From positions 19,216,466 through 19,280,465 of the forward strand of contig CM026390.1 of the NCBI GenBank assembly GCA_014843695.1: a stretch of 64,000 bases of DNA. The letters run 5' to 3'. Under the pieces are notes generated by a model. That model had not been told where the DNA came from. It did no database searches and worked only from the letters and a program-made list of their open reading frames with translations. Position 1 is the stretch's first letter, and each line of letters starts with the position of its first letter. Positions 1 to 11,286 of the stretch are shown here, piece after piece. The position numbers and the translations under genes were made by a program. This DNA comes from Archivesica marissinica. Taxonomy: Eukaryota > Mollusca > Bivalvia > Venerida > Vesicomyidae.

Positions 1-2033
1 GGTAGGGTTCACATAACATGCAGGTAGGGTTCACATAACATGCAGGTACGGTTCACATAACATGCAGGTATGGTTCATATAACAGGCAGGTAGGGTTCAT
101 ATAACATGCAGGTAGGGTTCACATAACATGCAGGTAGGGTTCATATAACATGCAGGTAGGGTTCATATAACAGGCAGGTAGGGTTCACATAAAATGCAGG
201 TAGGGTTCATATAACATGCAGGTAGGGTTCATATAACAGGCAGGTAGGGTTCATATAACATGCAGGTAGGGTTCACATAACATGCAGGTACGGTTCATAT
301 AACATGCAGACCTGTAGAGTTCACATAACATGCAGACCTGTAGAGTTCACATAACATGCAGACCTGTAGAGTTCATATAACATGCAGGTAGGGTTCATAT
401 AACAGGCAGGTAGGGTTCATATAACATGCAGGTAGGGTTCACATAACATGCAGGTAGAGTTCACATAACAGGCAGGTAGAGTTTACATAACATGCAGGTA
501 GAGTTCACATAACAGGCAGGTAGGGTTCATATAACATGCAGGTAGAGTTCACATAACATGCAGGTAGGGGTCATATAACATGCAGGTAGAGTTCACATAA
601 CAGGCAGGTAGGGTTCATATAACATGCAGGTAGAGTTCACATAACATGCAGGTAGGGTTCGATAACAGGCAGGTAGAGTTCACATAACATGCAGGTAGAG
701 TTCACATAGCATGCAGGTAGGGTTCATATAACATGCAGGTAGAGTTCACATAACAGGCAGGTAGGGTTCATATAACATGCAGGTAGAGTTCACATAACAT
801 GCAGGTAGGGTTCGATAACAGGCAGGTAGGGTTCATATAACATGCAGGTAGGGTTCATATAACATGCAGGTAGAGTTCACATAACATGCAGGTAGAGTTC
901 ACATAACAGGCAGGTAGGGTTCATATAACATGCAGGTAGGGTTCACATAAGATGCAGATAGGGTTCACATAATATGACATGCAGATAGGGTTCACATAAC
1001 ATGCAGGTAGGGTTCATATAACATGCAGGTAGAGTTCATATAACATGCAGGTAGGGTTCATATAACATGCAGGTAGGGTTCACATAACATGCAGGTACGG
1101 TTCACATAACATGCAGACCTGTAGAGTTTACATAACATGCAGATAGGGTTCATATAACATGCAGGTAGGGTTCATATAACAGGCAGGTAGGGTTCATATA
1201 ACATGCAGGTAGGGTTCACATAACATGCAGGTAGAGTTCACATAACAGGCAGGTAGAGTTTACATAACATGCAGGTAGAGTTCACATAACAGGCAGGTAG
1301 GGTTCATATAACATGCAGGTAGAGTTCACATAACATGCAGGTAGGGTTCATATAACATGCAGGTAGAGTTCACATAACATGCAGGTAGGGTGCGATAACA
1401 GGCAGGTAGAGTTCACATAACATGCAGGTAGAGTTCACATAACATGCAGGTAGGGTTCATATAACATGCAGGTAGAGTTCACATAACATGCAGGTAGGGT
1501 TCGATAACAGGCAGGTAGGGTTCATATAACATGCAGGTAGGGTTCATATAAGATGCAGGTAGAGTTCACATAACATGCAGGTAGAGTTCACATAACAGGC
1601 AGGTAGAGTTCACATAACAGGCAGGTAGGGTTCATATAACATGCAGGTAGGGTTCACATAACATGCAGGTAGGGTTCACATAACATGCAGGTAGGGTTCA
1701 TATAACATGCAGGTAGAGTTCATATAACATGTAGGTAGGGTTCACATAACATGCAGGTAGGGTTCACATAACATGCAGGTAGGGTTCACATAACAGGCAG
1801 GTAGGGTTCATATAACAGGCAGGTAGGGTTCACATAACAGGCAGGTAGGGTTCACATAACAGGCAGGTAGGGTTCACATAACATGCAGGTAGGGTTCACA
1901 TAACAGGCAGGTAGGGTTCACATAACAGACAGGTAGGGATCACATAACAGTAGGGTTCACATAACAGGCAGGTAGGGTTCACATAACAGGCAGGTAGGGT
2001 TCACATAACATGCAGGTAGGGTTCACATAACAT
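1..2033. repeat. 22-bp minisatellite array
   Basis: About 90 tandem copies of a 22-bp unit with core GGTAGGGTTCACATAACATG. Common variants are GGGTT/GAGTT, CACAT/CATAT and ATGCA/AGGCA, and there are rare 8-bp insertions (CAGACCTGTAGAG). The array runs off the left edge of the window. It lies upstream of a recognised ETFA exon, so it probably sits in the preceding ETFA intron (inference). Variant order repeats at long range: the GAGTTTACATAAC variant occurs near 479 and again near 1257. Confidence 0.97.
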
Positions 2034-2056
2034 AGACTTACATAGTACAAATCTTA

Positions 2057-2308
2057 GGCTGTCCGATTAGCACAGTGGTTATCACGCTCGCTTCTCACTA
2101 ATGCAACCCGGGTTCAATCCTCGGACCGGGAAGTATGTGAGATGGTATGGTGGTCGCCAGATCGAATAGGTGGGTTTTCTCCGGGTACTCCGGTTTCCTT
2201 CCACACAAATGACCACATATATACGCTTTCATCCGTGCCAACGAGAGTGATTAATATAAGTTGTTAGAACTTGCTTCGTTGTAAAATAAATAAAGTTTAA
2301 ACTTAAAC
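2057..2308 (+). mobile_element. tRNA-derived SINE with Pol III A and B boxes
   Basis: The element opens with a tRNA-like head. An A box (TTAGCACAGTGG) lies near 2068 and a B box (GGGTTCAATCC) near 2110. A body follows with the segment TCCGGGTACTCCGGTTTCC, which resembles a central domain common in mollusc SINEs (from memory). The tail is AT-rich, with AAATAAATAAAG and a short 3' repeat. The last ~65 bp (GTGATTAATATAAGTT onward) match the tail of the SINE at 35459, so the two belong to one 3'-tail group. The family name cannot be fixed by eye. Confidence 0.85.
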
Positions 2309-2719
2309 TCAGAAACCACAATGCCCAGAGCTTTGATATTTTGCGTGAACCTGTGTTAGTGGTAACCTCTATTGAGCAATACATGTATTTATAGTCATTT
2401 CAGCATTTCAACTCCAGGATTTTCATGGCCCTCTTGCATAAGTAATACTGGAAATGAGTACCATGGCAATGTTCCCCATGGGAAATAGTACAAATCTTCA
2501 GCTCATCAAACAGTTCACATGTAGATACATATATAATGCATCAAACAGTTCACATGTAGATACATATATAATGCAAATAGAAATTACACAAATTGTGATC
2601 TACTCGTAAATATTCACAAGTCAGTGAAAACATCCGTACCATTCCCAAAATGGGGAAAAAATTTGTGCATTTGCCCCGATGTTGTAGAATGTGTGTCTGT
2701 AGTATGTTATATTTGACAG
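2309..2719 (+). other. Unique intronic sequence before ETFA exon
   Basis: No gene is seen here. A ~34-bp direct duplication containing CAGTTCACATGTAGATACAT occurs at about 2508 and 2542. The segment ends in the acceptor ATATTTGACAG, immediately before the ETFA exon. Confidence 0.6.
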
Positions 2720-2866
2720 GACCTCTATGTAGCTGTAGGGATTTCTGGGGCCATTCAGCATCTGGCTGGTATGAAGGACAGTAAGGTGATAGTTGCCATA
2801 AACAAGGATCCTGAAGCCCCGATATTCCAGGTGGCTGATTATGGACTCGTCCAGGATCTCTTCAAG
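2720..2866 (+). CDS. ETFA: Electron transfer flavoprotein subunit alpha, penultimate coding exon
   Basis: This 147-nt exon (49 codons, phase 0 at both ends) encodes the C-terminal FAD-binding part of ETF-alpha. ETF is the mitochondrial-matrix heterodimer that passes electrons from acyl-CoA and other dehydrogenases to ETF-ubiquinone oxidoreductase. The translation opens [18 protein letters not shown], which matches the family signature of ETF-alpha and its FAD-contacting GISGA segment. It continues with [16 protein letters not shown], also near-invariant in the family, and ends DLFK. The exon is bounded by acceptor TTTGACAG (AG at 2718-2719) and donor AAG|GTAGGT (GT at 2867). It joins in frame to the terminal exon at 7878. 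Upstream exons lie outside the window to the left. Identification rests on recognised family motifs; no stop or frameshift is present. Confidence 0.95.
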
Positions 2867-3002
2867 GTAGGTATCCCTGAAGTTTACGTGGGTGCTTACA
2901 CCATCTACTATTTCAATACACCATTCAATCACCATCCTATGCTTACGACAAAGGCTTCATCTAACCTTAGCTCTAATATTCATTTTCAATGAAAACCACA
3001 TT

Positions 3003-4113
3003 ATATGTTTACCACTAAAGACCCATATGTTTACCACTAAATACCCATATGTTTTCCACTAAAGACCCATGTGTTTACCACTAAAGACCCATATGTTTAC
3101 CACTAAAGACCATGTGTTTACCACTAAAGACCCATACGTTTACCACTAAAGACCATGTGTTTACCACTAAAGTCCCATGTGTTTACCACTAAAGATCCAT
3201 GTGTTTACCACTAAAGACCCATGTGTTTACCACTAAAGACCCATGTGTTTACCACTAAAGACCCATGTGTTACCACTAAAGTCCCATGTGTTTACCACTA
3301 AAGACCCATGTGTTTACCACTAAAGACACATGTGTTTACCACTAAAGACCCATGTGTTTACCACTAAAGACCCATGTGTTTACCACTAAAGACCCATGTG
3401 TTTACCACTAAAGACCCATGTGTTTACCACTAAAGACCCATGTGTTTACCACTAAAGACCCATGTGTTTACCACTAAAGACCCATGTGTTTACCACTAAA
3501 GACCTATGTGTTTACCGCTAAAGACCCATGTGTTTACCGCTAAAGACCCATGTGTTTACCGCTAAAGACCCATGTGTTTACCCGCTAAAGACCCATGTGT
3601 TTACCCGCTAAAGACCCATGTGTTTACCACTAAAGACCCATGTGTTTACCACTAAAGATCCATGTGTTTACCACTAAAGACACATGTGTTTACCACTAAA
3701 GACCCATGTGTTTACCACTAAAGACCCATGTGTTTACCACTAAAGACCCATGTGTTTACCACTAAAGACCCATGTGTTTACCACTAAAGACCCATGTGTT
3801 TACCGCTAAAGACCCATGTGTTTACCACTAAAGACCCATGTGTTTACCGCTAAAGACCCATGTGTTTACCACTAAAGACCCATGTGTTTACCACTAAAGA
3901 CCCATGTGTTTACCACTAAAGACCCATGTGTTTACCACTAAAGACCCATGTGTTTACCACTAAAGACCCATGTGTTTACCACTAAAGACCCATGTGTTTA
4001 CCACTAAAGACCCATGTGTTTACCACTAAAGACCCATGTGTTTACCACTAAAGACCCATATGTTTACCACTAAAGACCCATGTGTTTACCACTAAAGACC
4101 CATGTGTTTACCG
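3003..4113. repeat. 22-bp minisatellite array in ETFA intron
   Basis: About 50 copies of a 22-bp unit with core TTTACCACTAAAGACCCATG. Variants include ACCGC for ACCAC, GTCCC or GATCC for GACCC, and CATATG or CACATG. The right half is highly homogeneous, which suggests recent expansion. It is unrelated in sequence to the 22-bp array at 1-2033 despite the same period. Confidence 0.97.
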
Positions 4114-4604
4114 AGAATGTGCTTCACATAGATATTCTAAGGATGATTAGAAGTTTAGAATACTATCAAACATTTCCATTGTTCAATAATAATTTATAAA
4201 TACATTTTAGTAAAAGTTTGATCGGTCACAAATTAACTGTTACAATCGAACTTTGTTGCCTCAAACTTGGTTAACTAGAACACACCCGTGTGCTGGAACA
4301 CATCTCCTGGTCCAGGCAATAATCTCTATATAATGTATATTATCGATAATTGAAACATGGATTTCTGGAACTCTGAAACCACTGGACCCACAAGATCTAC
4401 TACTTCAATTAACACCTTTTTCTGAAGCACAATCTCCCAAGTGCCCTGGGCCACATGTTGACAAATGTTGACAAACTTTTTTCTCACCTGTCACAGCTTT
4501 GATTGTCAGCTATGTTCAACCATACACATACCTATTTTGCAAATCATGAAATTGGATATTTGTGTATTGGTAGAGTTATCTCCCATTATTGTTATTTATA
4601 AACA
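4114..4604. other. Unique intronic spacer
   Basis: AT-rich unique sequence between two arrays inside the last ETFA intron. I see no coding exon, RNA gene or recognisable mobile element in it. Confidence 0.6.
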
Positions 4605-7600
4605 AAATGAACAGTGACTGTGTGGACATTGTGTAAATGAACAGTGACTGTGTGAACATTGTGTAAATGAACAGTGACTGTGTGAACACTGTGTAAATGA
4701 ACAGTGACTGTGTGAACACTGTGTAAATGAACAGTGACTGTGTGAACATTGTGTAAATGAACAGTGACTGTGTGAACATTGTGTAAATGAACAGTGACTG
4801 TGTGAACATTGTGTAAATGAACAGTGACTGTGTGAACATTGTGTAAATTAACAGTGACTGTGTGAACACTGTGTAAATGAACAGTGATTGTGTGAACATT
4901 GTGTAAATGAACAGTGACTGTGTGAACACTGTGTAAATGAACAGTGACTGTGTGAACATTGTGTAAATGAACAGTGACTGTGTTAACATTGTGTAAATGA
5001 ACAGTGATTGTGTGAACACTGTAAATGAACAGTGACTGTGTTAACATTGTGTAAATGAACAGTGACTGTGTGAACATTGTGTAAATGAACAGTGACTGTG
5101 TAAACATTGTGTAAATGAACAGTGACTGTGTTAACATTGTGTAAATTAACAGTGATTGTGTGAACACTGTAAATGAACAGTGACTGTGTTAACATTGTGT
5201 AAATGAACATTGACTGTGTGAACATTGTGTAAATGAACAGTGAGTGTGTGAACACTGTAAATGAACAGTGACTGTGAACATTGTGTAAATGAACAGTGAC
5301 TGTGTGAACATTGTGTAAATGAACAGTGACTGTGTGAACATTGTGTAAATGAACAGTGACTGTGTGAACATTGTGTAAATGAACAGTGATTGTGTGAACA
5401 TTGTGTAAATGAACAGTGATTGTGTGAACATTGTGTAAATGAACAGTGACTGTGTGAACATTGTGTAAATGAACAGTGACTGTGTGAACATTGTGTAAAT
5501 GAACAGTGACTGTGTGAACATTATGTAAATGAACAGTGATTGTGTGAACATTGTGTAAATGAACAGTGACTGTGTGAACATTATGTAAATGAACAGTGAT
5601 TGTGTGAACATTGTGTAAATGAACAGTGACTGTGTGAACATTGTGTAAATGAACAGTGATTGTGTGAACATTGTGTAAATGAACAGTGGGTATGTGAACA
5701 TTGTGTAAATGAACAGTGACTGTGTGAACATTGTGTAAATGAACAGTCACTGTGTGAACACTGTGCAAATGAACAGTGGGTCTGTGAACATTGTGTAAAT
5801 GAACAGTGACTGTGTTAACATTGTGTAAATGAACAGTGACTGTGTGAACATTGTGTAAATGAACAGTGACTGTGTGAACATTGTGTAAATGAACAGTGAC
5901 TGCGTGAACACTGTGTAAATGAACAGTGACTGTGTGAACATTGTGTAAATGAACAGTGATTGTGTGAACATTGTGTAAATGAACAGTGACTGTATGGACA
6001 TTGTGTAAATGAACAATGACTGTGTGAACATTGTGTAAATGAACAGTGACTGTATGGACATTGTGTAAATGAATAGTGTCTGTGTTAACATTGTGTAAAT
6101 GAACAGTGGGTATTTGAACATTGTGTAAATGAACAGTGACTGTGTGAACATTGTGTAAATGAACAGTGAATGTGTGAACATTGTGTAAATGAACAGTGAC
6201 TGTGTGAACATTGTGTAAATTAACAGTGACTGTGTGAACACTGTGTAAATGAACAGTGATTGTGTGAACATTGTGTAAATGAACAGTGACTGTGTGAACA
6301 CTGTGTAAATGAACAGTGACTGTGTGAACATTGTGTAAATGAACAGTGACTGTGTTAACATTGTGTAAATGAACAGTGATTGTGTGAACACTGTAAATGA
6401 ACAGTGACTGTGTTAACATTGTGTAAATGAACAGTGACTGTGTGAACATTGTGTAAATGAACAGTGACTGTGTAAACATTGTGTAAATGAACAGTGACTG
6501 TGTTAACATTGTGTAAATTAACAGTGATTGTGTGAACACTGTAAATGAACAGTGACTGTGTTAACATTGTGTAAATGAACATTGACTGTGTGAACATTGT
6601 GTAAATGAACAGTGAGTGTGTGAACACTGTAAATGAACAGTGACTGTGAACATTGTGTAAATGAACAGTGACTGTGTGAACATTGTGTAAATGAACAGTG
6701 ACTGTGTGAACATTGTGTAAATGAACAGTGACTGTGTGAACATTGTGTAAATGAACAGTGATTGTGTGAACATTGTGTAAATGAACAGTGATTGTGTGAA
6801 CATTGTGTAAATGAACAGTGACTGTGTGAACATTGTGTAAATGAACAGTGACTGTGTGAACATTGTGTAAATGAACAGTGACTGTGTGAACATTATGTAA
6901 ATGAACAGTGATTGTGTGAACATTGTGTAAATGAACAGTGACTGTGTGAACATTGTGTAAATGAACAGTGATTGTGTGAACATTGTGTAAATGAACAGTG
7001 GGTATGTGAACATTGTGTAAATGAACAGTGACTGTGTGAACACTGTGTAAATGAACAGTGACTGTGTGAACATTGTGTAAATGAACAGTCACTGTGTGAA
7101 CACTGTGCAAATGAACAGTGGGTCTGTGAACATTGTGTAAATGAACAGTGACTGTGTTAACATTGTGTAAATGAACAGTGACTGTGTGAACATTGTGTAA
7201 ATGAACAGTGACTGTGTGAACATTGTGTAAATGAACAGTGACTGCGTGAACACTGTGTAAATGAACAGTGACTGTGTGAACATTGTGTAAATGAACAGTG
7301 ATTGTGTGAACATTGTGTAAATGAACAGTGACTGTATGGACATTGTGTAAATGAACAATGACTGTGTGAACATTGTGTAAATGAACAGTGACTGTATGGA
7401 CATTGTGTAAATGAATAGTGTCTGTGTTAACATTGTGTAAATGAACAGTGGGTATTTGAACATTGTGTAAATGAACAGTGACTGTGTGAACATTGTGTAA
7501 ATGAACAGTGAATGTGTGAACATTGTGTAAATGAACAGTGACTGTGTGAACACTGTGTAAATGAACAGTGACTGTGTGAACATTGTGTAAATGAACAGTG

Positions 7601-7629
7601 ACTGTGTGAACATTGTGTAAATGAACAGT
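4605..7629. repeat. 30-bp minisatellite array with a ~1.35-kb higher-order duplication
   Basis: About 100 copies of a 30-bp unit with core AATGAACAGTGACTGTGTGA. A few monomers are shortened by 3 to 6 bp. Rare variants (AACATTGACTG, GTGGGTCTG, GTATTTGAAC, AATAGTGTCTG) recur in the same order about 1.34-1.38 kb apart, for example near 5779 and 7119, so a block of about 45 monomers was duplicated. Each monomer contains the near-palindrome ACAGTGACTGT. The long open frames on both strands are by-products of a period divisible by three. Confidence 0.97.
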
Positions 7630-7846
7630 GACTGTGTAAATCATGTAAGTGAACAGTGTCTGTGTAAATCATGTAAGTGAACAGTGTCTGTGTAAATCAT
7701 GTAAGTGAACAGTGTCTGTGTAAATCATGTAAGTGAACAGTGTCTGTGTAAATCATGTAAGTGAACAGTGTCTGTGTAAATCGTGTAAGTGAACAGTGTC
7801 TGTGTAAATCATGTAAGTGAACAGTGTCTGTGTAAATCGTGTAAAT
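7630..7846. repeat. 28-bp derivative array
   Basis: About eight copies of a 28-bp unit with core AAGTGAACAGTGTCTGTGTA. It is clearly derived from the adjoining 30-bp monomer by substitution and a 2-bp loss, and forms a separate homogenised block at the array edge next to the ETFA acceptor. Confidence 0.93.
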
Positions 7847-7877
7847 GATGCTGATTATAGATATTCATGTTTTTCAG

Positions 7878-7913
7878 GCGATTCCAGAGATGGATGCAAT
7901 GATTGCCAACTGA
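7878..7913 (+). CDS. ETFA: ETFA terminal coding exon (11 codons plus stop)
   Basis: After the polypyrimidine-rich acceptor ATGTTTTTCAG (AG at 7876-7877) the sequence reads AIPEMDAMIAN and then TGA. Joined in phase 0 to the exon ending DLFK at 2866, this gives DLFK-AIPEM, matching the usual end of animal ETF-alpha (in vertebrates DLFK is followed by VVPEM and a short basic or polar tail). The exon is too short for ordinary ORF detection. It is supported by the acceptor, the phase match, the conserved PEM and the correct position of the stop. Only 26 nt of ordinary sequence follow before an 18-bp array, and no AATAAA is visible in that interval. Confidence 0.9.
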   Translation, partial: AIPEMDAMIAN

Positions 7914-7939
7914 TAATCATACTGAAGAATTAGGAACAA

Positions 7940-9946
7940 ATATAGCAATACAATACAGTATAACAATACAGTATAGCAATACAATACAGAGCAATACAAT
8001 ACAGTATAACAATACAATACAGTATAACAATGCAGTATAACAATACAATACAGTATAGCAATACAGTATAACAATACAATACAGTATAACAATACAATAC
8101 AGTATAACAATACAATACAGTATAGCAATACAATACAGTATAGCAATACAATACAGTATAGCAATACAGTATAACAATACAGTACAATATAACAATACAA
8201 TACAGTATAACAATACAATACAGTATAACAATACAATACAGTATAGCAATACAGTATAACAATACAATACAGTATAGCAATACAGTATAACAATACAGTA
8301 CAGTATAACAATACAATACAGTATAACAATACAATACAGTATAACAATACAATACAGTATAGCAATACAATACAGTATAGCAATACAATACAGTATAGCA
8401 ATACAATACAGTATAACAATACAATACAGTATAGCAATACAATACAGTATAGCAATACAATACAGTATAACAATACAATACAGTATAACAATACAATACA
8501 GTATAGCAATACAATACAGTATAACAATACAGTACAGTATAACAATACAATACAGTATAACAATACAATACAGTATAACAATACAATACAGTATAGCAAT
8601 ACAATACAGTATAACAATACAATACAGTATAACAATACAATACAGTATAACAATACAATACAGTATAGCAATACAATACAGTATAACAATACAATACAAT
8701 ATAACAATACAATACAGTATAACAATACAATACAATATAACAATACAGTATAACAATACAATACAGTATAACAATACAATACAGTATAACAATACAATAC
8801 AGTATAACAATACAATACAGTATAACAATACAACAATACAGTATAACAATACAATACAGTATAGCAATACAGTATAACAATACAGTACAGTATAACAATA
8901 CAATACAGTATAACAATACAATACAGTATAACAATACAATACAGTATAGCAATACAATACAGTATAACAATACAATACAGTATAACAATACAATACAGTA
9001 TAGCAATACAATACAGTATAGCAATACAATACAGTATAACAATACAATACAGTATAACAATACAATACAGTATAGCAATACAGTATAACAATACAATACA
9101 GTATAACAATACAATACAGTATAGCAATACAATACAGTATAACAATACAATACAGTATAACAATACAATACAGTATAACAATACAATACAGTATAACAAT
9201 ACAATACAGTTAATACAACAATACAGAACAATACAATACAGTATAACAATACAGTATACAGTATAACAATACAATAACAATACAATACAGTATAACAAGT
9301 ATACAATACAGTATAGCAATACAATACAGTATAGCAATACAATACAGTATAACAATACAATACAGTATAACAATACACAATACAGTATAAACAATACAAT
9401 ACAATAAGTATAACAATACAGTACAGTATAACAATACAATACAGTATAACAATACAATACAGTATAACAATACAATACAGTATAGCAATACAATACAGTA
9501 TAGCAATACAATACAGTATAGCAATACAATACAGTATAACAATACAACAATACAGTATAACAATACAATACAGTATAGCAATACAGTATAACAATACAAT
9601 ACAGTATAACAATACAGTATAACAATACAATACAGTATAACAATACAGTATAACAATACAATACAGTATAACAATACAATACAATACAGTATAACAATAC
9701 AATACAGTATAACAATACAATACAGTATAACAATACAATACAATACAGTATAACAATACAATACAGTATAACAATACAATACAATACAGTATAACAATAC
9801 AATACGGTATAACAATACAATACAGTATAACAATACAATACAGTATAACAATACAATACAATATAACAATACAGTATAACAATACAATACAGTATAACAA
9901 TACAATACAGTATAACAATACAATACAGTATAACAATACAGTATAA
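7940..9946. repeat. 18-bp minisatellite array downstream of ETFA stop
   Basis: About 110 copies of an 18-bp unit CAATACAATACAGTATAA, with the A/G variant CAGTATAG. Frequent 13-bp units lack one CAATA. The unit is itself built from CAATA/CAGTA pentamers. It begins 26 nt after the ETFA stop codon and so may be transcribed in the ETFA 3' UTR (inference). Confidence 0.97.
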
Positions 9947-10389
9947 GCTATATGTGTTTTGAACTACTTGATGTTATCAATATTATAAATGGATACCTGT
10001 TCACAATAATTGACACAATGCAGGAGCATTTAGAAAGTATTAAACTAATTTTCAAATGTCCGTATGTGACAGTAAATGATGGTACAGCATCATACAGATT
10101 TGTCGGCATTAGAAAGTCTCGACATGATAAAATGATTATTTGTTTCTTAGTTTACTTTGGATAAAAGTAAAACTTCATCACCTTACATGTGGTCATTTTT
10201 ATTTTTCATTGATGGAATTAATAGCAATCGGGGGGGGGGGGGTGACGTTTGTTAATGAAAAGTTGTTTAGTTACATAACCTCCGTTATGAAGTGTTGGAC
10301 AGTGTTTGATCTGAAGCAAGTATCACACAACCATTGTCTGCTGTTTGTGAATTATATATAGAACATTCATTAAACACTACTTAATTTGG
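9947..10389. other. Unique intergenic sequence
   Basis: No convincing gene is present. A run of 13 G occurs near 10230-10242. Short open frames here lack any recognisable family motif. Confidence 0.5.
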
Positions 10390-10660
10390 TCTGCCTCCAT
10401 GGTCTAGTGGTTAAGGTCGCTGACTTGTATACCACTGTAACCTATCATCACTGATGGTCACGTGACGGGTTCGAGCCCCGCTCAGGCCGTTTCTCATTTA
10501 TGTGAAAAAGTTGGCAGTTTCTTACGGATGTTGGTGCACCCAAGTACTGGTTAACCGCTGGAGCCTGTCCAGGGAAGGTGTTGTTAGGTAAACTGCCCGC
10601 CGGCGATATAACCCAAAGTGGTGCTGATGCAGGCGTAAAACCCAAAAATATAACATAACT
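10390..10660 (+). mobile_element. tRNA-derived SINE
   Basis: The tRNA-like head carries an A box (TGGTCTAGTGGTTAAGG, near 10409) and a B box (GGGTTCGAGCC, near 10467). A ~170-bp body follows, ending in AGGCGTAAAACCCAAAAAT. This GTAAAAC/CCAAA tail type is common in mollusc SINEs (from memory). It differs from the elements at 2057 and 35459. Confidence 0.8.
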
Positions 10661-11286
10661 GATAGATTGTTGCAAAATGTTTTTAGGATAAGCTGTTGGT
10701 ATAGGTAGGTCATCTGATTTCCTACATCTCTCGTATGTCATCTGCTACTTTTTCTTTAAATCTAATCTTCTCGAGCCATTCACTCTCTAATGATGAGACT
10801 TCCTGTGAAACTCGGGGATAACTCCGGGACAACTAGTACACCGAAACAAGCTCAAATCTTTCCCATCCGAAATCCATGTTGGCGAACGTCTTCAAAATCC
10901 ATTTTCGACTTGAAACACTTTGTCATTTTTGATGAAACTTTGTAGGCAACTAGAAGATCAGAAATGCCAAAAAGTAGTCCGATCCGGCTACCTTGAAAAA
11001 TATAGTATTGACGTTTCCTCATAAACCGATTTGTCAAATTTAAATTTGATGAAGCTTGGCGTAGAGCATCGGGGCAACTACCGGTAGGTGATCAAATGTT
11101 CCTAAAATAATTCCAATCCAACACGGACCTTAATCAGAATAATGAAAATAAATTACAAAAATTGATTTATAATGAGTAGAAAAAGTGGAAGCTAATGTTG
11201 CTAGAACTTATGGACCCATTTACCTTTATATAATTTGTCATGTTTTGAATTGACATGTATATGTAAAACGAATCAAGCAATAAAAT
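10661..11286. other. Unique intergenic sequence
   Basis: No coding exon or RNA gene is recognised. Base composition is AT-rich and typical of the surrounding unique DNA. Confidence 0.5.

Larger units (their letters stand above)
2867..7877 (+). other. ETFA: ETFA last intron, 5,011 bp, mostly minisatellite
   Basis: The intron starts with GTAGGT and ends with ATGTTTTTCAG. It contains two unrelated arrays (22-bp at 3003-4113 and 30/28-bp at 4605-7846) and only about 650 bp of unique sequence. It separates the exon ending DLFK from an 11-codon terminal exon. Both junctions are phase 0. Confidence 0.88.

Noticed and set aside
1..2033. TAGGGTT strings suggesting an interstitial telomere
   Set aside because: The string occurs once per 22-bp unit, never as consecutive TTAGGG hexamers, and varies to TAGAGTT. 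Chance resemblance.
2621..2935. 104-codon minus-strand frame over the ETFA exon
   Set aside because: Antisense shadow of the recognised ETFA exon.
4576..7672. Long open frames reading HNVHTVTVHL or MFTQSLFIYT repeats
   Set aside because: Translations of the 30-bp array. The period is a multiple of three and the monomer lacks stops in some frames. The array lies inside the ETFA intron, with no start, splice or codon-level constraint.
7874..9936. Frames of 600 or more codons reading LYCIVILYCYTV on the minus strand
   Set aside because: Translation of the 18-bp array in several frames at once. Not a membrane protein gene.
1..9946. Regular short repeats suggesting a CRISPR array
   Set aside because: The units are directly tandem with no unique spacers, and the context is a eukaryotic intron.
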